A stretch of 64,000 nt of DNA from positions 3,875,501-3,939,500 of the forward strand of contig NZ_JACHBR010000001.1 in assembly GCF_014200435.1 (NCBI RefSeq), read 5' to 3'. The translations under genes were made by a program, and so were the position numbers. Of this stretch, positions 40,041 through 52,423 are shown one piece after another. The notes below the pieces were generated by a model. That model was given only the letters and a program-made list of their open reading frames with translations. It searched no databases and was not told the origin of the DNA. This DNA is from Sphaerisporangium krabiense. GTDB taxonomy: Bacteria; Actinomycetota; Actinomycetes; Streptosporangiales; Streptosporangiaceae. The stretch's first letter is position 1, and every line of letters starts with the position of its first letter.

Positions 40041-42356
40041 TCATGCCCTTTCGCCGGGCTCCTCGCGAAGCTCCTCGCCGACCTCGCTGACGCCCTCGTC
40101 CGGCCTGGCGGCGTCCCGCACGGCGCCGGGGCCGCTGGTGCGGACGGCCCGCCGGGCCTCCTCCGCGAGCGGCCGGGCGGCCGGGCCTTCGTGGCGCAGC
40201 CACAGCGCGCCGAGCGGCGGCACCCGCAGCCGCGCCGAGTACGGCAGCCCGTGCCAGGGCTCCGCCTCGGCCTCGACGGCGCCGAGGTTGCCGACCCCGC
40301 TGCCGTGGTAGTCGAAGGCGTCGGTGTTGACGACCTCCTCCCAGCGGCCCCCGGCGGGCAGGCCGAGGACGTAGTCCTCGTGCGGGCGGCCGGAGAAGTT
40401 GGCGACGCACGCCACCATCGAGCCGTCGTCGCCGTGGCGCACGAACGAGAAGACGTTCCCCGGGGCGTCGTCGGCGTCGATCCACTGGAAGCCGTCGGGG
40501 GTGTGGTCCTGGGAGTACATGGCCCGGGTCTCGCCGTACACGCGGTTCAGGTCGCGCACCAGGCGCTGCACGCCCTGGTGGGGCTCGAAGTCCAGCACCC
40601 ACCAGTCCAGCCCGCGCTCCTCCGACCACTCCGAGCCCTGGCCGAACTCGCTGCCCATGAACAGCAGCTTCTTGCCCGGGTGCGCCCACATGAACGCCAG
40701 CAGGGCCCGCAGGTTGGCGAAGCGCTGCCACTCGTCGCCGGGCATCTTGCCGAGCAGCGACCCCTTGCCGTGCACGACCTCGTCGTGGGAGAGGGGGAGC
40801 ACGAAGTTCTCGGAGTAGGCGTACATCAGCGAGAACGTCATCTGGTGGTGGTGGTACTGCCGGAAGACCGGCTCGTGCTGGAGGTAGGCCAGCGTGTCGT
40901 GCATCCAGCCCATGTTCCACTTGAAGCCGAACCCGAGCCCGCCCAGGTACACCGGGCGCGACACCCCCGGCCACGCGGTGGACTCCTCGGCGATCGTGAC
41001 GATGCCGGGCGCCTCGCGGTAGGCGACCGCGTTCATCTCCTTGAGGAACTCCACCGCGTCCAGGTTCTCGCGCCCGCCGTGGACGTTCGGCGTCCACTCG
41101 CCCTCGCGGCGCGAGTAGTCCAGGTAGAGCATCGAGGCGACCGCGTCCACGCGCAGCCCGTCGACGTGGAACTCCTTCAGCCAGTAGACGGCGTTGGCGA
41201 CCAGGAAGTTGCGGACCTCGCGGCGGCCGTAGTCGAAGATGTAGGTGCCCCACTCGGGGTGGGTGCCGCGGCGGGGGTCGGCGTGCTCGTACAGGGGCGT
41301 GCCGTCGAACCTGCCGAGCGACCATTCGTCCTTGGGGAAGTGGGCGGGCACCCAGTCGAGCAGGACGCCGATGCCGGCCGCGTGCAGGCGGTCGATCAGG
41401 TGCCGGAACTCGTCCGGCGTGCCGAACCGCGCGGTCGGGGCGTAGTAGGAGCTGATCTGGTAGCCCCAGGAGCCGCCGAAGGGATGCTCGGCGACGGGCA
41501 GGAACTCCACGTGCGAGAAGCCCATCTCCTGGACGTACTCGACGAGTTCGGTGGCCAGCTCGGTGTAGGACAGGCCGGGGCGCCAGGAGCCGAGGTGGAC
41601 CTCGTAGGCGGCCATGGGCTCGGCGAGCCGGTCGCGGTCCGGGCGATCGCGCATCCACGCGTCGTCGTTCCAGGTGTAGGCGGACGCCTCGACGATCGAG
41701 GCGGTGGCGGGCGGGACCTCGGTGCGCCGGGCCATCGGGTCGGCCTTGGACCGCCAGACCGAGTCGGCGCCGAGCACCGAGAACTTGTAGCGCTCACCGG
41801 CGCCGATCCCGGGGACGAACAGCTCCCACACGCCGGAGGAGCCGAGCGAGCGCATCGGGTGGCCCGAGCCGTTCCAGTGGTTGAAGTCGCCCTCGACGCG
41901 CATCCCGCGCGCGTTCGGGGCCCAGACGGCGAAGGCGGTGCCGTCCTCGTCGCCGTGCCGCATGACCCGGGCGCCGAGGACCTCCCACAGGCGCTCGTGG
42001 CGGCCCTCGCCGATCAGGTGCAGGTCGATCTCGCCCAGCGTGGGCCAGTGGTGGTACGGGTCGCCCACGTCGTGGGGCTCGCCGCCCTCGTAGGTCACCC
42101 GCAGGTGGTAGGACGGGATCTTGTCCACGCCGGGCAACGTGACCGTGAACACGCCGTGCGCCTCGTGGCGCATCTCGTGGACGGTCTCCTGGCCGCCGTC
42201 GTCGAGCACCAGCTCGACCTTCTCGGCCAGGGGCTTCAACGCCCGCACCGTCATGCCGTCGGAAGAGGGGTGCGCGCCCAGGATCGAGTGCGGATCATGG
42301 TGTGCGCCGCCCGCCAGTCGGTTCAGGTCCAGGTCCGCGTTCATCGAATCGCTCAC
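40041..42356 (-). CDS. glgB: 1,4-alpha-glucan branching enzyme
   Basis: A 771-residue GH13_9 enzyme that introduces alpha-1,6 branches in glycogen. It has an N-terminal CBM48-like region, then the catalytic barrel with motif [16 protein letters not shown] (nucleophile aspartate), the acid/base glutamate in [12 protein letters not shown] and the motif IV histidine-aspartate in [15 protein letters not shown]-terminal extension of about 40 acidic residues is added. The GTG at 42356 starts the frame; an ATG four codons later is an alternative. It follows glgE, treS and mak on the same strand, completing the GlgE glucan pathway. Confidence 0.96.
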   Translation of the reverse strand: MSDSMNADLDLNRLAGGAHHDPHSILGAHPSSDGMTVRALKPLAEKVELVLDDGGQETVHEMRHEAHGVFTVTLPGVDKIPSYHLRVTYEGGEPHDVGDPYHHWPTLGEIDLHLIGEGRHERLWEVLGARVMRHGDEDGTAFAVWAPNARGMRVEGDFNHWNGSGHPMRSLGSSGVWELFVPGIGAGERYKFSVLGADSVWRSKADPMARRTEVPPATASIVEASAYTWNDDAWMRDRPDRDRLAEPMAAYEVHLGSWRPGLSYTELATELVEYVQEMGFSHVEFLPVAEHPFGGSWGYQISSYYAPTARFGTPDEFRHLIDRLHAAGIGVLLDWVPAHFPKDEWSLGRFDGTPLYEHADPRRGTHPEWGTYIFDYGRREVRNFLVANAVYWLKEFHVDGLRVDAVASMLYLDYSRREGEWTPNVHGGRENLDAVEFLKEMNAVAYREAPGIVTIAEESTAWPGVSRPVYLGGLGFGFKWNMGWMHDTLAYLQHEPVFRQYHHHQMTFSLMYAYSENFVLPLSHDEVVHGKGSLLGKMPGDEWQRFANLRALLAFMWAHPGKKLLFMGSEFGQGSEWSEERGLDWWVLDFEPHQGVQRLVRDLNRVYGETRAMYSQDHTPDGFQWIDADDAPGNVFSFVRHGDDGSMVACVANFSGRPHEDYVLGLPAGGRWEEVVNTDAFDYHGSGVGNLGAVEAEAEPWHGLPYSARLRVPPLGALWLRHEGPAARPLAEEARRAVRTSGPGAVRDAARPDEGVSEVGEELREEPGERA

Positions 42357-42451
42357 CGCTCCTCAGGCGCCTTGCTCGTCACTGCCTCTGCGTAGTTCTT
42401 AACCCTGCCCCAGAACGGCCTGCCAACCCACGATGTCGGAGCTATCACACC

Positions 42452-42464
42452 TTGCCTATGGCAA
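42452..42464. promoter_or_regulatory. Short palindrome upstream of glgB
   Basis: TTGCC-TAT-GGCAA, a perfect 5-bp inverted repeat in the 140-base gap before glgB. This gap is AT-richer than its surroundings and probably holds a separate glgB promoter; a leftward TTGGCA-N18-TTAAGA pair is visible nearer the gene. Confidence 0.35.
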
Positions 42465-42496
42465 ACGTGTGGTCCAGGCGTTTCGGGCGGTATGTC

Positions 42497-42943
42497 TCAC
42501 CAATTCAGGACACGCAGCTCGCCGGTGGTCAGGTCGGCGATCACCCGCCCCACGTCCAGCCACCGGCCGTCGGGAAACCTCACGAAAAGCTGCAGGCAGC
42601 GGTGGAGCTCGCACCCGTGCCTGCGGAAGATCAGGCTGTGCACGCGCAGCTCGGCGGGCGACGTCAGCGGCCGGCCCGCCGCCGCGGCGTACGACCGCCT
42701 GACCAGGGCGCCGAGCCGGGGCTGGGCCAGCAGCACCTCCGTGGCCCTGGCCTCCTCCCACCGCGTGGGCGCCGGGCGCGTCGCCGCGCCCGCGGGACCG
42801 GCGTCCGCGGTGGACTCCGACCGCACGGGCTGGCGCCGGGCGTCCACGACCGGGGGCCCGGCCGCCTGCGTCAGGCATGACGTCAGGACCAGGCTCAAGG
42901 CGACGGCCCCCGCCCCCACGACGGCGACCCGCCTTCGCCGCAT
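42497..42943 (-). CDS. Small predicted lipoprotein of unknown function
   Basis: A 148-residue protein with a basic N-terminus (MRRRRVAVVG), a hydrophobic stretch and a lipobox (LTSC) near residue 20-23, so it is probably exported and lipid-anchored. The mature part has a Pro/Ala/Ser-rich linker and a compact domain with two cysteines (RRHGCELHRCLQLFVRFPDG). The ATG lies immediately after GGGAGG, an unusually tight spacing, so a downstream start is possible. It sits between maltokinase and glgB in the glucan gene set. I do not recognise the family. Confidence 0.65.
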   Translation of the reverse strand: MRRRRVAVVGAGAVALSLVLTSCLTQAAGPPVVDARRQPVRSESTADAGPAGAATRPAPTRWEEARATEVLLAQPRLGALVRRSYAAAAGRPLTSPAELRVHSLIFRRHGCELHRCLQLFVRFPDGRWLDVGRVIADLTTGELRVLNW

Positions 42944-42990
42944 CCTCCCACCGCCTCACGCTAGGCATGCGCGCGACTACGGATGGTAAT

Positions 42991-44393
42991 CTACCGTGCG
43001 GCCTGCGTGAAGGCGGCGAGCGGGATCGGCAGCCATGTCGGGCGGTTGCGCGCCTCGTACACGACCTCGTAGGCGGCCTTGCTCAGCTCGAGCGCCCGCA
43101 GCACGACCGCGTCGTCGCCGTGGATCCTGCCGCCGCCCGCCGAGTACCCCGCGATGAACGCCGCCCGGTTGCGCTCGGCCCACTCGGCCGCGCACGGTTC
43201 CAGCGCCTCAGCGTCGGGACGGCCGAACAGCAGGTGGCGCGCGGCGTAGTCGAACGAGCGCAGCATGCCGGCCACGTCCCTGAGCGGGGAGTCCAGCGCG
43301 CGACGCTCGCGCAGCGGCTGACCGGGCTCGCCCTCGAAGTCCAGGACGACCCATTCGCTCGGCGTCCGCATGACCTGGCCGAGGTGGTAGTCGCCGTGCA
43401 CCCGCTGGACCGTGATCGGCCGCCCGATGTCGGCCAGCCGGTCGAACGCCCGGTGCGCGACCCCGGCGTGCGCGGCCAGCTCGGGCACCTCGGAGATCGC
43501 CGACTCCAGGCGGCGCCTGAACCCCTCGACCATGCGCTTCACTTCGGGCGTCTCGATCGTGCTCGTGGGGAAGGCGTCGGCCATCTGGCGGTGCAGGTGG
43601 GCGGTGGCCATGCCGAGCCGGTGCGACTCGGCGGCGAAGTCGCCGCCCGCGTCGCAGCACGGTGTGCCGGGCGGCGAGCCGTACAGGTCGCGGACGCTGG
43701 TCAGGGCGAGCGCCCAGCCGTCGCTGGCGGTCGGCAGGAACTCCTGGACGAAGGCGAGCGTGGTGTTCTGGCCGTCGACGTCGGTCTCGACCCAGCCGTA
43801 GGGGCGGGCGATGTTGTGCGAGCCCCGGCGCGCCAGGGCCGAGACGACCTCCACCTCGGGGTTGACGCCGGGGATCAGCTTGCGGAACAGCTTGCAGATG
43901 TAGGCGTCGCCGAACACCAGGGAGGTGTTGGACTGCTCGCCGCCGAGGACGAGGCTGCGCAGCGAGGTGTCGATCGTGGTGCCGGGCATGCGCCGGAAGC
44001 GCAGCGGGCCGACGTCGGCGTCCCCGGCCATGGCCGCGAGCAGCACCCCGGTCACGTCGGCGTCGTGGACGGCGTCGTAGGCGAAGCCCTCCTCGGTCTC
44101 GCCGATCGCGACGTGGCGCAGCCGCTGGGGCAGCTCGGGGCGCAGCCCCACGAGCAGTTGGTAGCGGTCGACGGCGTCCCCCTGGGTGACGGTGATCACC
44201 ACGTGGCGCACGGAGACCTGGTCGCCCGTGGTCCTGGAGGAACCCGCCACATCGCTCTGGCGGGTTTCTTCAAGACCACGGAGGGGCAAAGGAGTGGCCG
44301 ATTCCACGGCCAGCCCCGAGATCGCGCGGCTCTTGCCGGCGAACCACCGCTGCCCGGTGATCCAGCCGGCAAGGAGCTCTTCGAGAGTATGTG

Positions 44394-44397
<4 letters not shown>
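42991..44397 (-). CDS. mak: Maltokinase (Mak/Pep2)
   Basis: A 468-residue enzyme that phosphorylates maltose to maltose-1-phosphate, the donor for GlgE. The aminoglycoside-phosphotransferase-like core shows [20 protein letters not shown] with the catalytic aspartate and [17 protein letters not shown] with the metal-binding DFE, plus an N-terminal cap beginning [20 protein letters not shown]. The GTG start overlaps the TGA stop of treS, so the two are translationally coupled. In many actinobacteria treS and mak are fused or adjacent, as seen here. Confidence 0.95.
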
Positions 44398-46106
<1,709 letters not shown>

Positions 46107-46158
46107 CTGTGGACTCCCCGCTGTGCTTATGCGCGCGTACGCCGACGCGGCCGGGCGT

Positions 46159-48186
46159 CTATGACCGGCCGGCCGGCGTCGCTCGCAGTGTGAGGACGTG
46201 GGCTGGGTTGATATGTGGATCGAGGCGCACGTAGTTGGCATGCCGCCATTGGTACGACTCGCCCGAGAGCTCGTCGTCCACGATGAACTCCGCACCCCAA
46301 TCGAGGCCGAGGCCCGGCATGTCCAGGGTGACCGTCGCCTCGTGCGTGTTGTGCGGATCCAGATTGACGACGACCAGGACCACATCGCCCAGACCGTGCC
46401 GTCGTGTGGACGGGTCGTAGGCGCCGGGCAGCCGCTTGGAGAAGCAGATCATGTCCGGGTGGTCGACGCTGTGGAACCGTAGGTTACGCAGTTCCTGGAC
46501 CGCTGGGTGTGCTCTTCTGAACAAATTGAGGGTCGTGATGAACGGCGCGAGGCTGCGGCCGTCGCGTTCCGCGCCCGCCCAGTCACGAGGCCGCAGCTCG
46601 TACTTCTCGCTGTTCAGGTACTCCTCGCTGCCCGGACGCACCGGGGTGCCCTCGGCGAGCTCGTAGCCCGCGTACATGCCCCACGAGGGGGACGCCAGGG
46701 CGGCGAGGACGGCCCTGATCTTGAAGGCGGGCACGCCTCCGGTCTGGAGGTATTCGTGCAGGATATCCGGGGTGTTCACGAAGAAGTTCGGCCGCAGGTA
46801 GTGGCTCGTCTCGTGGGACAGCTCGGAGAAGTAGCTCTCCAGCTCCCCGGCGGTGGTCCGCCACGTGAAGTAGGTGTAGGACTGGTGGAAACCGATCTTG
46901 GCGAGGGCGCGCAGCATCGGCGGCCTGGTGAACGCCTCCGACAGGAAAACCACGTCGGGGTCGGTGGTGTAGATCTCGCCGAGCAGCCGCTCCCAGAACT
47001 CCACCGGCTTGGTGTGCGGGTTGTCGACGCGGAAGATGCGCACGCCGTGGTCCATCCAGTGGCGCACGACCCGCAGGACCTCGGCGTAGATGCCCTCGGG
47101 GTCCTTGTCGAAGTTCAGCGGGTAGATGTCCTGGTACTTCTTCGGAGGGTTCTCGGCGTAGGCGATCGACCCGTCGGCGCGGATCGTGAACCACTCCGGG
47201 TGCTCCTTGACCCACGGGTGGTCGGGGGAGCACTGCAGCGCCAGGTCGAGAGCGACCTCCAGGCCGAGGTCCCCGGCCCGCTTCACGAAGGCGTCGAAGT
47301 CCTCCATGGTGCCGAGGTCGGGGTGGATCGCGTCGTGGCCGCCCTCCGCGGCGCCGATCGCCCACGGGGAGCCCACGTCGTACGGCTCGGGGTGCAGGGT
47401 GTTGTTGCGGCCCTTGCGGTAGGCGTCGCCGATGGGGTGGACGGGCGGCAGGTAGACGACGTCGAAGCCCATGGCGGCGACGGCCGGCAGCCGTTCGGCG
47501 GCCGTCCGGAAATTTCCGGACTTGGGGGGGACGTCCTCCGCGATCACCGCGCCCTCGGAGCGAGGGAACAGCTCGTACCACGAGCCGAACAGCGCGCGGC
47601 GGCGGTCGACCCGGATCCGGTACCGCGGCCCCCGCGTGACCAGGTCGCGCAGGGGATGGGCGGCCAGGGCGCTCGCGACGTCCGGGAGCTGCGCGTACGA
47701 CAGACGGGCCCGCGGGTCGAGCTCGTCGTCGCGCAGGCGGTCCGCCACCTCCTGCAGCACGGCGCGGTGGGCGCAGTCCTCGCACCCCGCCTGCCGGACG
47801 CCCTTCGCGGCCCGCTCGAAGATGCGGGCCCCCTCCTCGCACATCAAATCGACGTCGATGCCTCGGGGGATCTTGATGCCCGCGTCGTGCAGCCAGGTGG
47901 CGACCGGGTCGCTCCAGGCCTCCACGCGGAACTGCCAGGTGCCCTCCGTGGGCAGCGTCACCTCCACCGACCACCGGTCGGTGCCCGGCGCGCCTTCCCG
48001 CATCAGCAGGAGCGGCCTTCGAGCGCCGTCCGGGTCGAAGAGCACGACGCCGGCCGCCACCGCGTCGTGTCCCTCGCGGAACACGGTGGCGCTTATCTCG
48101 AAAGTCTCGCCCGCCGCGGATTTCGCGGGCCACCGCCCGCAATCGACGACTGGGTGAATGTCCTGTATTGGGATTCGTCCGATCAT
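46159..48186 (-). CDS. glgE: Alpha-1,4-glucan:maltose-1-phosphate maltosyltransferase
   Basis: A 675-residue GH13_3 enzyme that adds maltosyl units from maltose-1-phosphate to alpha-glucans. The N-terminal domain begins [19 protein letters not shown]. Barrel motifs are [20 protein letters not shown], the nucleophile aspartate in [13 protein letters not shown] and the acid/base glutamate in [13 protein letters not shown]. Length and the specific PPVHPIG and NPHTKP sequences separate it from ordinary amylases. It heads the leftward glucan operon and is divergent from glgP. Confidence 0.97.
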   Translation of the reverse strand: MIGRIPIQDIHPVVDCGRWPAKSAAGETFEISATVFREGHDAVAAGVVLFDPDGARRPLLLMREGAPGTDRWSVEVTLPTEGTWQFRVEAWSDPVATWLHDAGIKIPRGIDVDLMCEEGARIFERAAKGVRQAGCEDCAHRAVLQEVADRLRDDELDPRARLSYAQLPDVASALAAHPLRDLVTRGPRYRIRVDRRRALFGSWYELFPRSEGAVIAEDVPPKSGNFRTAAERLPAVAAMGFDVVYLPPVHPIGDAYRKGRNNTLHPEPYDVGSPWAIGAAEGGHDAIHPDLGTMEDFDAFVKRAGDLGLEVALDLALQCSPDHPWVKEHPEWFTIRADGSIAYAENPPKKYQDIYPLNFDKDPEGIYAEVLRVVRHWMDHGVRIFRVDNPHTKPVEFWERLLGEIYTTDPDVVFLSEAFTRPPMLRALAKIGFHQSYTYFTWRTTAGELESYFSELSHETSHYLRPNFFVNTPDILHEYLQTGGVPAFKIRAVLAALASPSWGMYAGYELAEGTPVRPGSEEYLNSEKYELRPRDWAGAERDGRSLAPFITTLNLFRRAHPAVQELRNLRFHSVDHPDMICFSKRLPGAYDPSTRRHGLGDVVLVVVNLDPHNTHEATVTLDMPGLGLDWGAEFIVDDELSGESYQWRHANYVRLDPHINPAHVLTLRATPAGRS

Positions 48187-48613
48187 CGCGTCTCAAGGTA
48201 GCGGCGACGCACCGGGCGTCACCGGGAATTGTGAGGGCAAGGATTGATCTTTGCTTCAGGTAGGTTCCCGGCACGGGGCCTGGGATGTGCGGGCATGGTC
48301 GGCTCCGGCCGGGAGTGACCGTGTCATCCCGAGTCCGGAGAGGTTGCGGTGAGGCTCTTACATGGGACTGCCCCCATAGTCCATCCTCAAGCATGCCCCG
48401 GGGAAGTTACGGGCCCACGGCGCGCCTTTTCTCCATCATGTTGCCGGTGTGCGCGACAGTCGTACATGATCGAGTTGAGATCACTGTGCCGCGTCGGCTT
48501 TAGTGAGGTTTGAGCATGTTGGCTAGTGGTGAGAGCGAATCGCAGTACATCTGGCAGACGCAAAGAGCGTTTCGGTCGCGCGTCGTGGCGCTGAGTAACT
48601 AGGGTCTGGCCCC
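48187..48613. promoter_or_regulatory. Divergent control region between glgE and glgP
   Basis: A 427-base gap, AT-richer than its surroundings at 48440-48600. A TAGGGT motif (48600-48605) ends 8 bases before the GTG of glgP and there is no ribosome site, so glgP is probably transcribed as a leaderless message. A clear promoter for glgE could not be picked out, and I see no gene in this stretch. Confidence 0.45.
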
Positions 48614-51217
48614 GTGAGAGCAATCCGCAGATTCACCGTCCGTACCGTCCTTCCCGCAGAGCTGGCCGCCCTGGGCGAGCTGGTCCACAACCTGCGCTGG
48701 TCCTGGCATCCCGAGACCTTGGACCTATTCGCGGAGGTGGACCCAGCCACCTGGGAACGGGTCGGGCACGACCCGGTCGCCCTTCTGGGAGCGGTGGAAG
48801 CCGACAGGCTCGCCGAGCTTGCACGTGATCGCAGATTCCTCCGCAGGCTGGCCGACGCCGCCGACGATCTGCGTGAGTACATGACCGCCCCGCGCTGGTA
48901 CCAGACGCTGCCGGACGCCCCCGCCGCCATCGGCTACTTCTCGCCCGAGTACGGCATCGCGGCGGCGCTCCCGCAGTACTCCGGCGGCCTCGGCATCCTC
49001 GCCGGCGACCACCTGAAGGCCGCCAGCGACCTCGGCGTGCCCATCCTCGGCGTCGGGCTCCTCTACCGGCACGGCTACTTCACCCAGTCCCTCTCGCCCG
49101 AGGGCTGGCAGCAGGAGCACTACCCGAGCCTCGACCCCGGCGGCCTGCCCCTGACCCTCCTGAAGGAGGCCGACGGCACGCCCGCCCGCGTCGCCATCCC
49201 GCTGCCCGGGGACCGCACGCTGCACGCCCAGATCTGGGTCGCCCAGGTCGGCCGGGTCCCGCTGCTCCTCCTCGACTCCGACGTCGCCGAGAACGACAAC
49301 GCCGCCCGCGACGTCACCGACCGGCTGTACGGCGGGGGCACCGACCACCGCCTCATGCAGGAGCTGCTGCTCGGCATCGGCGGCGTGCGCGCCCTGCGCG
49401 CCTACTGCCGGATCACCGGGCACCCCGAGCCCGAGGTCTTCCACACCAACGAGGGCCACGCGGGCTTCCTCGGCCTGGAGCGCATCCGCGAGCTCACCGA
49501 GCACAGGCTCTCCTTCGACGAGGCGTTGGAGGCCGTGCGCGCCGGCACGGTGTTCACCACCCACACGCCGGTCCCCGCGGGCATCGACCGCTTCCCCACC
49601 GAGATGATCGAGCGGCAGTTCGGCGGCGCCAACGCCTGGCCGACGGTCCCGGTGGAGCGCATCCTCGCGCTCGGCGCCGAGCCGGGCACGCCCGAGCCCG
49701 CCGGCGAGGGCTCCCTGTTCAACATGGCCGTCATGGGCATGCGGCTCGCGCAGCGGGTCAACGGCGTGTCCGAGCTGCACGGCGAGGTCAGCCGCGAGAT
49801 GTTCCAGGGCCTGTGGCCGGGCTTCGACCTCGACGACGTCCCGATCGGCTCGATCACCAACGGCGTGCACGCCCCCACCTGGGTGGCCCGCGAGGTCATG
49901 GAACTGGCGGGCGAGGAACTGCCGTCCCTGATCGATGAGGCCCAGGGCTGGGCGGGCGTCCAGAAGCTCTCCGACGAGGACATCTGGGGCATCCGCGGCA
50001 GGCTGCGGGCCCGGCTGGTCGGGGCGGCACGTGAGCGGCTGCGGTCCTCGTGGCGGGCGCGCGGCGCCTCCAGCGCCGAGCTGGGCTGGATCGACGAGGC
50101 CCTGTCGCCGGACGTGCTGACCATCGGCTTCGCCCGCCGCGTGCCGTCCTACAAGCGGCTCACGCTCATGCTCAAGGACCCCGACCGGCTCAAGCACCTG
50201 CTGCTCGACCCGGAGCGGCCCGTCCAGATCGTCATCGCGGGCAAGGCCCACCCGGCCGACGAGGGCGGCAAGAAGCTGATCCAGCAGATCGTCAGGTTCG
50301 CCGACCGCGAGGACGTCCGGCACCGCATCGTCTTCCTGCCCGACTACGACATGAACCTCGGACGGCTCATGGTGCAGGGCTGCGACGTGTGGATGAACAA
50401 CCCGCTGCGCCCGCTGGAGGCGTGCGGCACCTCCGGCATGAAGGCCGCGCTCAACGGCGGGCTGAATCTGTCCATCAAGGACGGCTGGTGGGACGAGTGG
50501 TACGACGGTGACAACGGCTGGGCGGTCCCGACCGCCGACGGCGTCGAGGACGCCGACCGCCGTGACGAGCTGGAGGCGTCCGCGCTCTACGACCTGATCG
50601 AGCGCGAGGTCGCCGCCCGCTTCTACGACCGCTCCGGCGACGGGTACCCGCGCCGCTGGCTGGAGATGGTCAAGCACACCTTCAGCTCCCTCGGCCCGAA
50701 GGTCCTCGCCGGGCGCATGCTCCGCGACTACGTGGTGGACCTGTACGCCCCGGCGGCCACGTCGGCCCGCGAGCTGTCCAAGGCCGACCACGTCCGGGCC
50801 CGCGAGTTCGCGGCGTGGAAGCTGCGCGTCAGCCGCGCCTGGCCCGGCGTCCGCGTGGAGCACGTCGAGACCTCCGGCATCGGGGCCACCCCGCAGCTCG
50901 GCGCGGCCATGGAGGTCCGCGCCACCGTCGCGCTCGGCGAGCTGCCGCCCGACGACGTGTCGGTGCAGGCCGCGTACGGCAAGGTCGGCGGGCACGACGA
51001 GCTGATCAAGCCCTCCTACGTCACCCTGTCGGTCGACTCGGTGGGCGACGACGGCAAGGCCACCTACACGGGCGTCGTCCCGCTGGACCGCACGGGCGCG
51101 TTCGGCTATACGGTCCGCGTGGTGCCCGCCCACGTCCTGATGTCCTCCCCGGCGGAACTCGGCCTGGTCACCGCCCCCGAGGAGCCCGTCGGCATGACCA
51201 ACGGCACCCTCCGCTGA
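48614..51217 (+). CDS. glgP: Alpha-glucan phosphorylase
   Basis: An 867-residue GT35 phosphorylase of the actinobacterial type with an N-terminal DUF3417-like region (LGELVHNLRWSWHPETLDLF). The catalytic core shows YFSPEYGIAAALPQYSGGLG, the active-site HTNEGHAGFL, the pyridoxal-phosphate region ACGTSGMKAALNGGLN and SIKDGWWDEWYDGDNGWAVP. It releases glucose-1-phosphate from alpha-glucan. The GTG start has no ribosome site but follows a TAGGGT -10-like motif at leaderless spacing. It faces away from the synthesis genes, and strong terminators follow it. Confidence 0.96.
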   Translation: MRAIRRFTVRTVLPAELAALGELVHNLRWSWHPETLDLFAEVDPATWERVGHDPVALLGAVEADRLAELARDRRFLRRLADAADDLREYMTAPRWYQTLPDAPAAIGYFSPEYGIAAALPQYSGGLGILAGDHLKAASDLGVPILGVGLLYRHGYFTQSLSPEGWQQEHYPSLDPGGLPLTLLKEADGTPARVAIPLPGDRTLHAQIWVAQVGRVPLLLLDSDVAENDNAARDVTDRLYGGGTDHRLMQELLLGIGGVRALRAYCRITGHPEPEVFHTNEGHAGFLGLERIRELTEHRLSFDEALEAVRAGTVFTTHTPVPAGIDRFPTEMIERQFGGANAWPTVPVERILALGAEPGTPEPAGEGSLFNMAVMGMRLAQRVNGVSELHGEVSREMFQGLWPGFDLDDVPIGSITNGVHAPTWVAREVMELAGEELPSLIDEAQGWAGVQKLSDEDIWGIRGRLRARLVGAARERLRSSWRARGASSAELGWIDEALSPDVLTIGFARRVPSYKRLTLMLKDPDRLKHLLLDPERPVQIVIAGKAHPADEGGKKLIQQIVRFADREDVRHRIVFLPDYDMNLGRLMVQGCDVWMNNPLRPLEACGTSGMKAALNGGLNLSIKDGWWDEWYDGDNGWAVPTADGVEDADRRDELEASALYDLIEREVAARFYDRSGDGYPRRWLEMVKHTFSSLGPKVLAGRMLRDYVVDLYAPAATSARELSKADHVRAREFAAWKLRVSRAWPGVRVEHVETSGIGATPQLGAAMEVRATVALGELPPDDVSVQAAYGKVGGHDELIKPSYVTLSVDSVGDDGKATYTGVVPLDRTGAFGYTVRVVPAHVLMSSPAELGLVTAPEEPVGMTNGTLR

Positions 51218-51218
51218 G

Positions 51219-51251
51219 CCCTGCCCGTTTCGTTCGAGCGAGAGGGCAGGG
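51219..51251 (+). terminator. First hairpin downstream of glgP
   Basis: CCCTGCCC-17 bases-GGGCAGGG, a perfect 8-bp inverted repeat starting directly after the glgP stop codon. Confidence 0.6.
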
Positions 51252-51264
51252 AAGCCGCACATCC

Positions 51265-51310
51265 ACGACGCCCCCGGGGGACGGCCAAGGTCATCCCCCG
51301 GGGGCGTCGT
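51265..51310 (+). terminator. Strong terminator downstream of glgP
   Basis: A perfect 17-bp inverted repeat with arms at 51265-51281 and 51294-51310 (ACGACGCCCCCGGGGGA and complement) and a 12-base loop. Each arm is itself partly palindromic at CCCCCGGGGG. It isolates glgP from the enoyl-CoA hydratase gene. Confidence 0.85.
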
Positions 51311-51381
51311 CGATCGCCGCGCCCGTATCGTGGTGGTGCCGTGCCGCCGGGGCGCGGGGTCGTACCACCGAGGAGGGCGTC

Positions 51382-52155
51382 ATGGGAGAGTTCGTACGCG
51401 TCGAGTCCGCCGGCGGCATCGCGACCATCCGGCTCGACCGGCCGAAGATGAACGCCATCAACATCCAGATGCAGGCCGAGCTCGGCGACGCCGCCCGTCA
51501 GGTGGACGCCGACCCCGGCATCCGCGCCGTCGTCATCTACGGCGGGGAGCGGTCGTTCGCGGCCGGTGTGGACATCAAGGAGATGGCCCACATGGGGTAC
51601 GCCGAGATGTCCGCCCATTCCGGCGGCCTCCAGGCGTGCTTCACCGCCGTCGCCAAGATCGGCAAGCCCGTCATCGCGGCCGTCACGGGGTACGCCCTGG
51701 GCGGCGGCTGCGAGCTGGCCCTGTGCGCCGACTTCCGCGTCGCCGGAGAGGGCGCCAAGCTCGGCCAGCCCGAGATCGCCCTCGGCATCATCCCCGGCGC
51801 CGGCGGCACCCAGCGCCTGCCCCGCCTGATCGGCCCCGCCCGCGCCAAGGACCTCGTCTTCACCGGCCGCCACGTCGACGCCGCCGAGTCCCTCGCCATC
51901 GGCCTGGTCGACAAGGTCGTCCCCGACGCCGACGTCTACACCGCGTCCCTCGCCCTGGCCGAGCGCTTCGCCGACGCCCCGCCCCTGGCCCTCCGCGCCG
52001 CCAAGCAGGCCATCGACCACGGCCTCGAAACCGACCTCGACACCGGCCTCGAAATAGAACGCCTCCACTTCTCCGCCCTCTTCGCCACCGAAGACGCCCA
52101 CACCGGCCTGAAGGCTTTCACCGAAAAAACCAAGCCCACTTTCACCGGCCGCTGA
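51382..52155 (+). CDS. Enoyl-CoA hydratase/isomerase family protein
   Basis: A 257-residue crotonase-fold enzyme. The CoA-binding and oxyanion segments are ERSFAAGVDIKEMAHMGY and TGYALGGGCELALCADFRVA. The first catalytic glutamate is in GQPEIALGIIPGAGGTQRLP. At the place of the second catalytic glutamate there is an aspartate (ARAKDLVFTG), so the exact reaction may differ from classical hydration. The ATG has GAGGAGG upstream. It is a single gene bounded by a terminator. A role in fatty acid or steroid side-chain beta-oxidation is possible. Confidence 0.9.
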   Translation: MGEFVRVESAGGIATIRLDRPKMNAINIQMQAELGDAARQVDADPGIRAVVIYGGERSFAAGVDIKEMAHMGYAEMSAHSGGLQACFTAVAKIGKPVIAAVTGYALGGGCELALCADFRVAGEGAKLGQPEIALGIIPGAGGTQRLPRLIGPARAKDLVFTGRHVDAAESLAIGLVDKVVPDADVYTASLALAERFADAPPLALRAAKQAIDHGLETDLDTGLEIERLHFSALFATEDAHTGLKAFTEKTKPTFTGR

Positions 52156-52201
52156 CCGGAGCCCCCACCGTCTAGGAACCGGAGTATCCACCGTCCAGGA
52201 A
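52156..52201. repeat. Imperfect 23-base tandem repeat
   Basis: Two copies of a unit with CCGGAG, CCACCGTC and AGGAA at the same spacing (for example CCACCGTC at 52165 and 52188), directly after the enoyl-CoA hydratase stop. The purpose is unknown. Confidence 0.4.
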
Positions 52202-52341
52202 AAGGTCCTCGCCTCCGGCTCGGGCTGCTTTCCCAGGGGGCTCCCGCCCCCTTCGACCCCCAGCGTGCGGGCCGCCACGATCGTGACGGCCCTTTCCTGG
52301 TCGCGGAGGATGCTCCCTCCTCTGGACGGCGTGTGAGGAGA

Positions 52342-52387
52342 CCAGCGGGTGGAAGCGGCCATGTCGCGAGCTAAAGGCACCCGCTGG
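52342..52387 (-). repeat. Inverted repeat downstream of the nucleotidyltransferase gene
   Basis: CCAGCGGGTG-26 bases-CACCCGCTGG, perfect 10-bp arms, 37 bases beyond the stop of the leftward nucleotidyltransferase gene. It may be a terminator or a structured RNA. The rest of the 268-base gap shows no gene. Confidence 0.4.
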
Positions 52388-52423
52388 AGTTCGCGGTCTG
52401 AGATGAGGCGCTGGATGACTTCT

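Noticed and set aside
38409-42395. Very long open frame antisense to sppA and glgB
   Set aside because: High GC keeps stop codons rare on the opposite strand. The translated product is low-complexity (Val/Gly/Ala/His-rich) and shows no domain, whereas the other strand encodes clear SppA and GlgB motifs.
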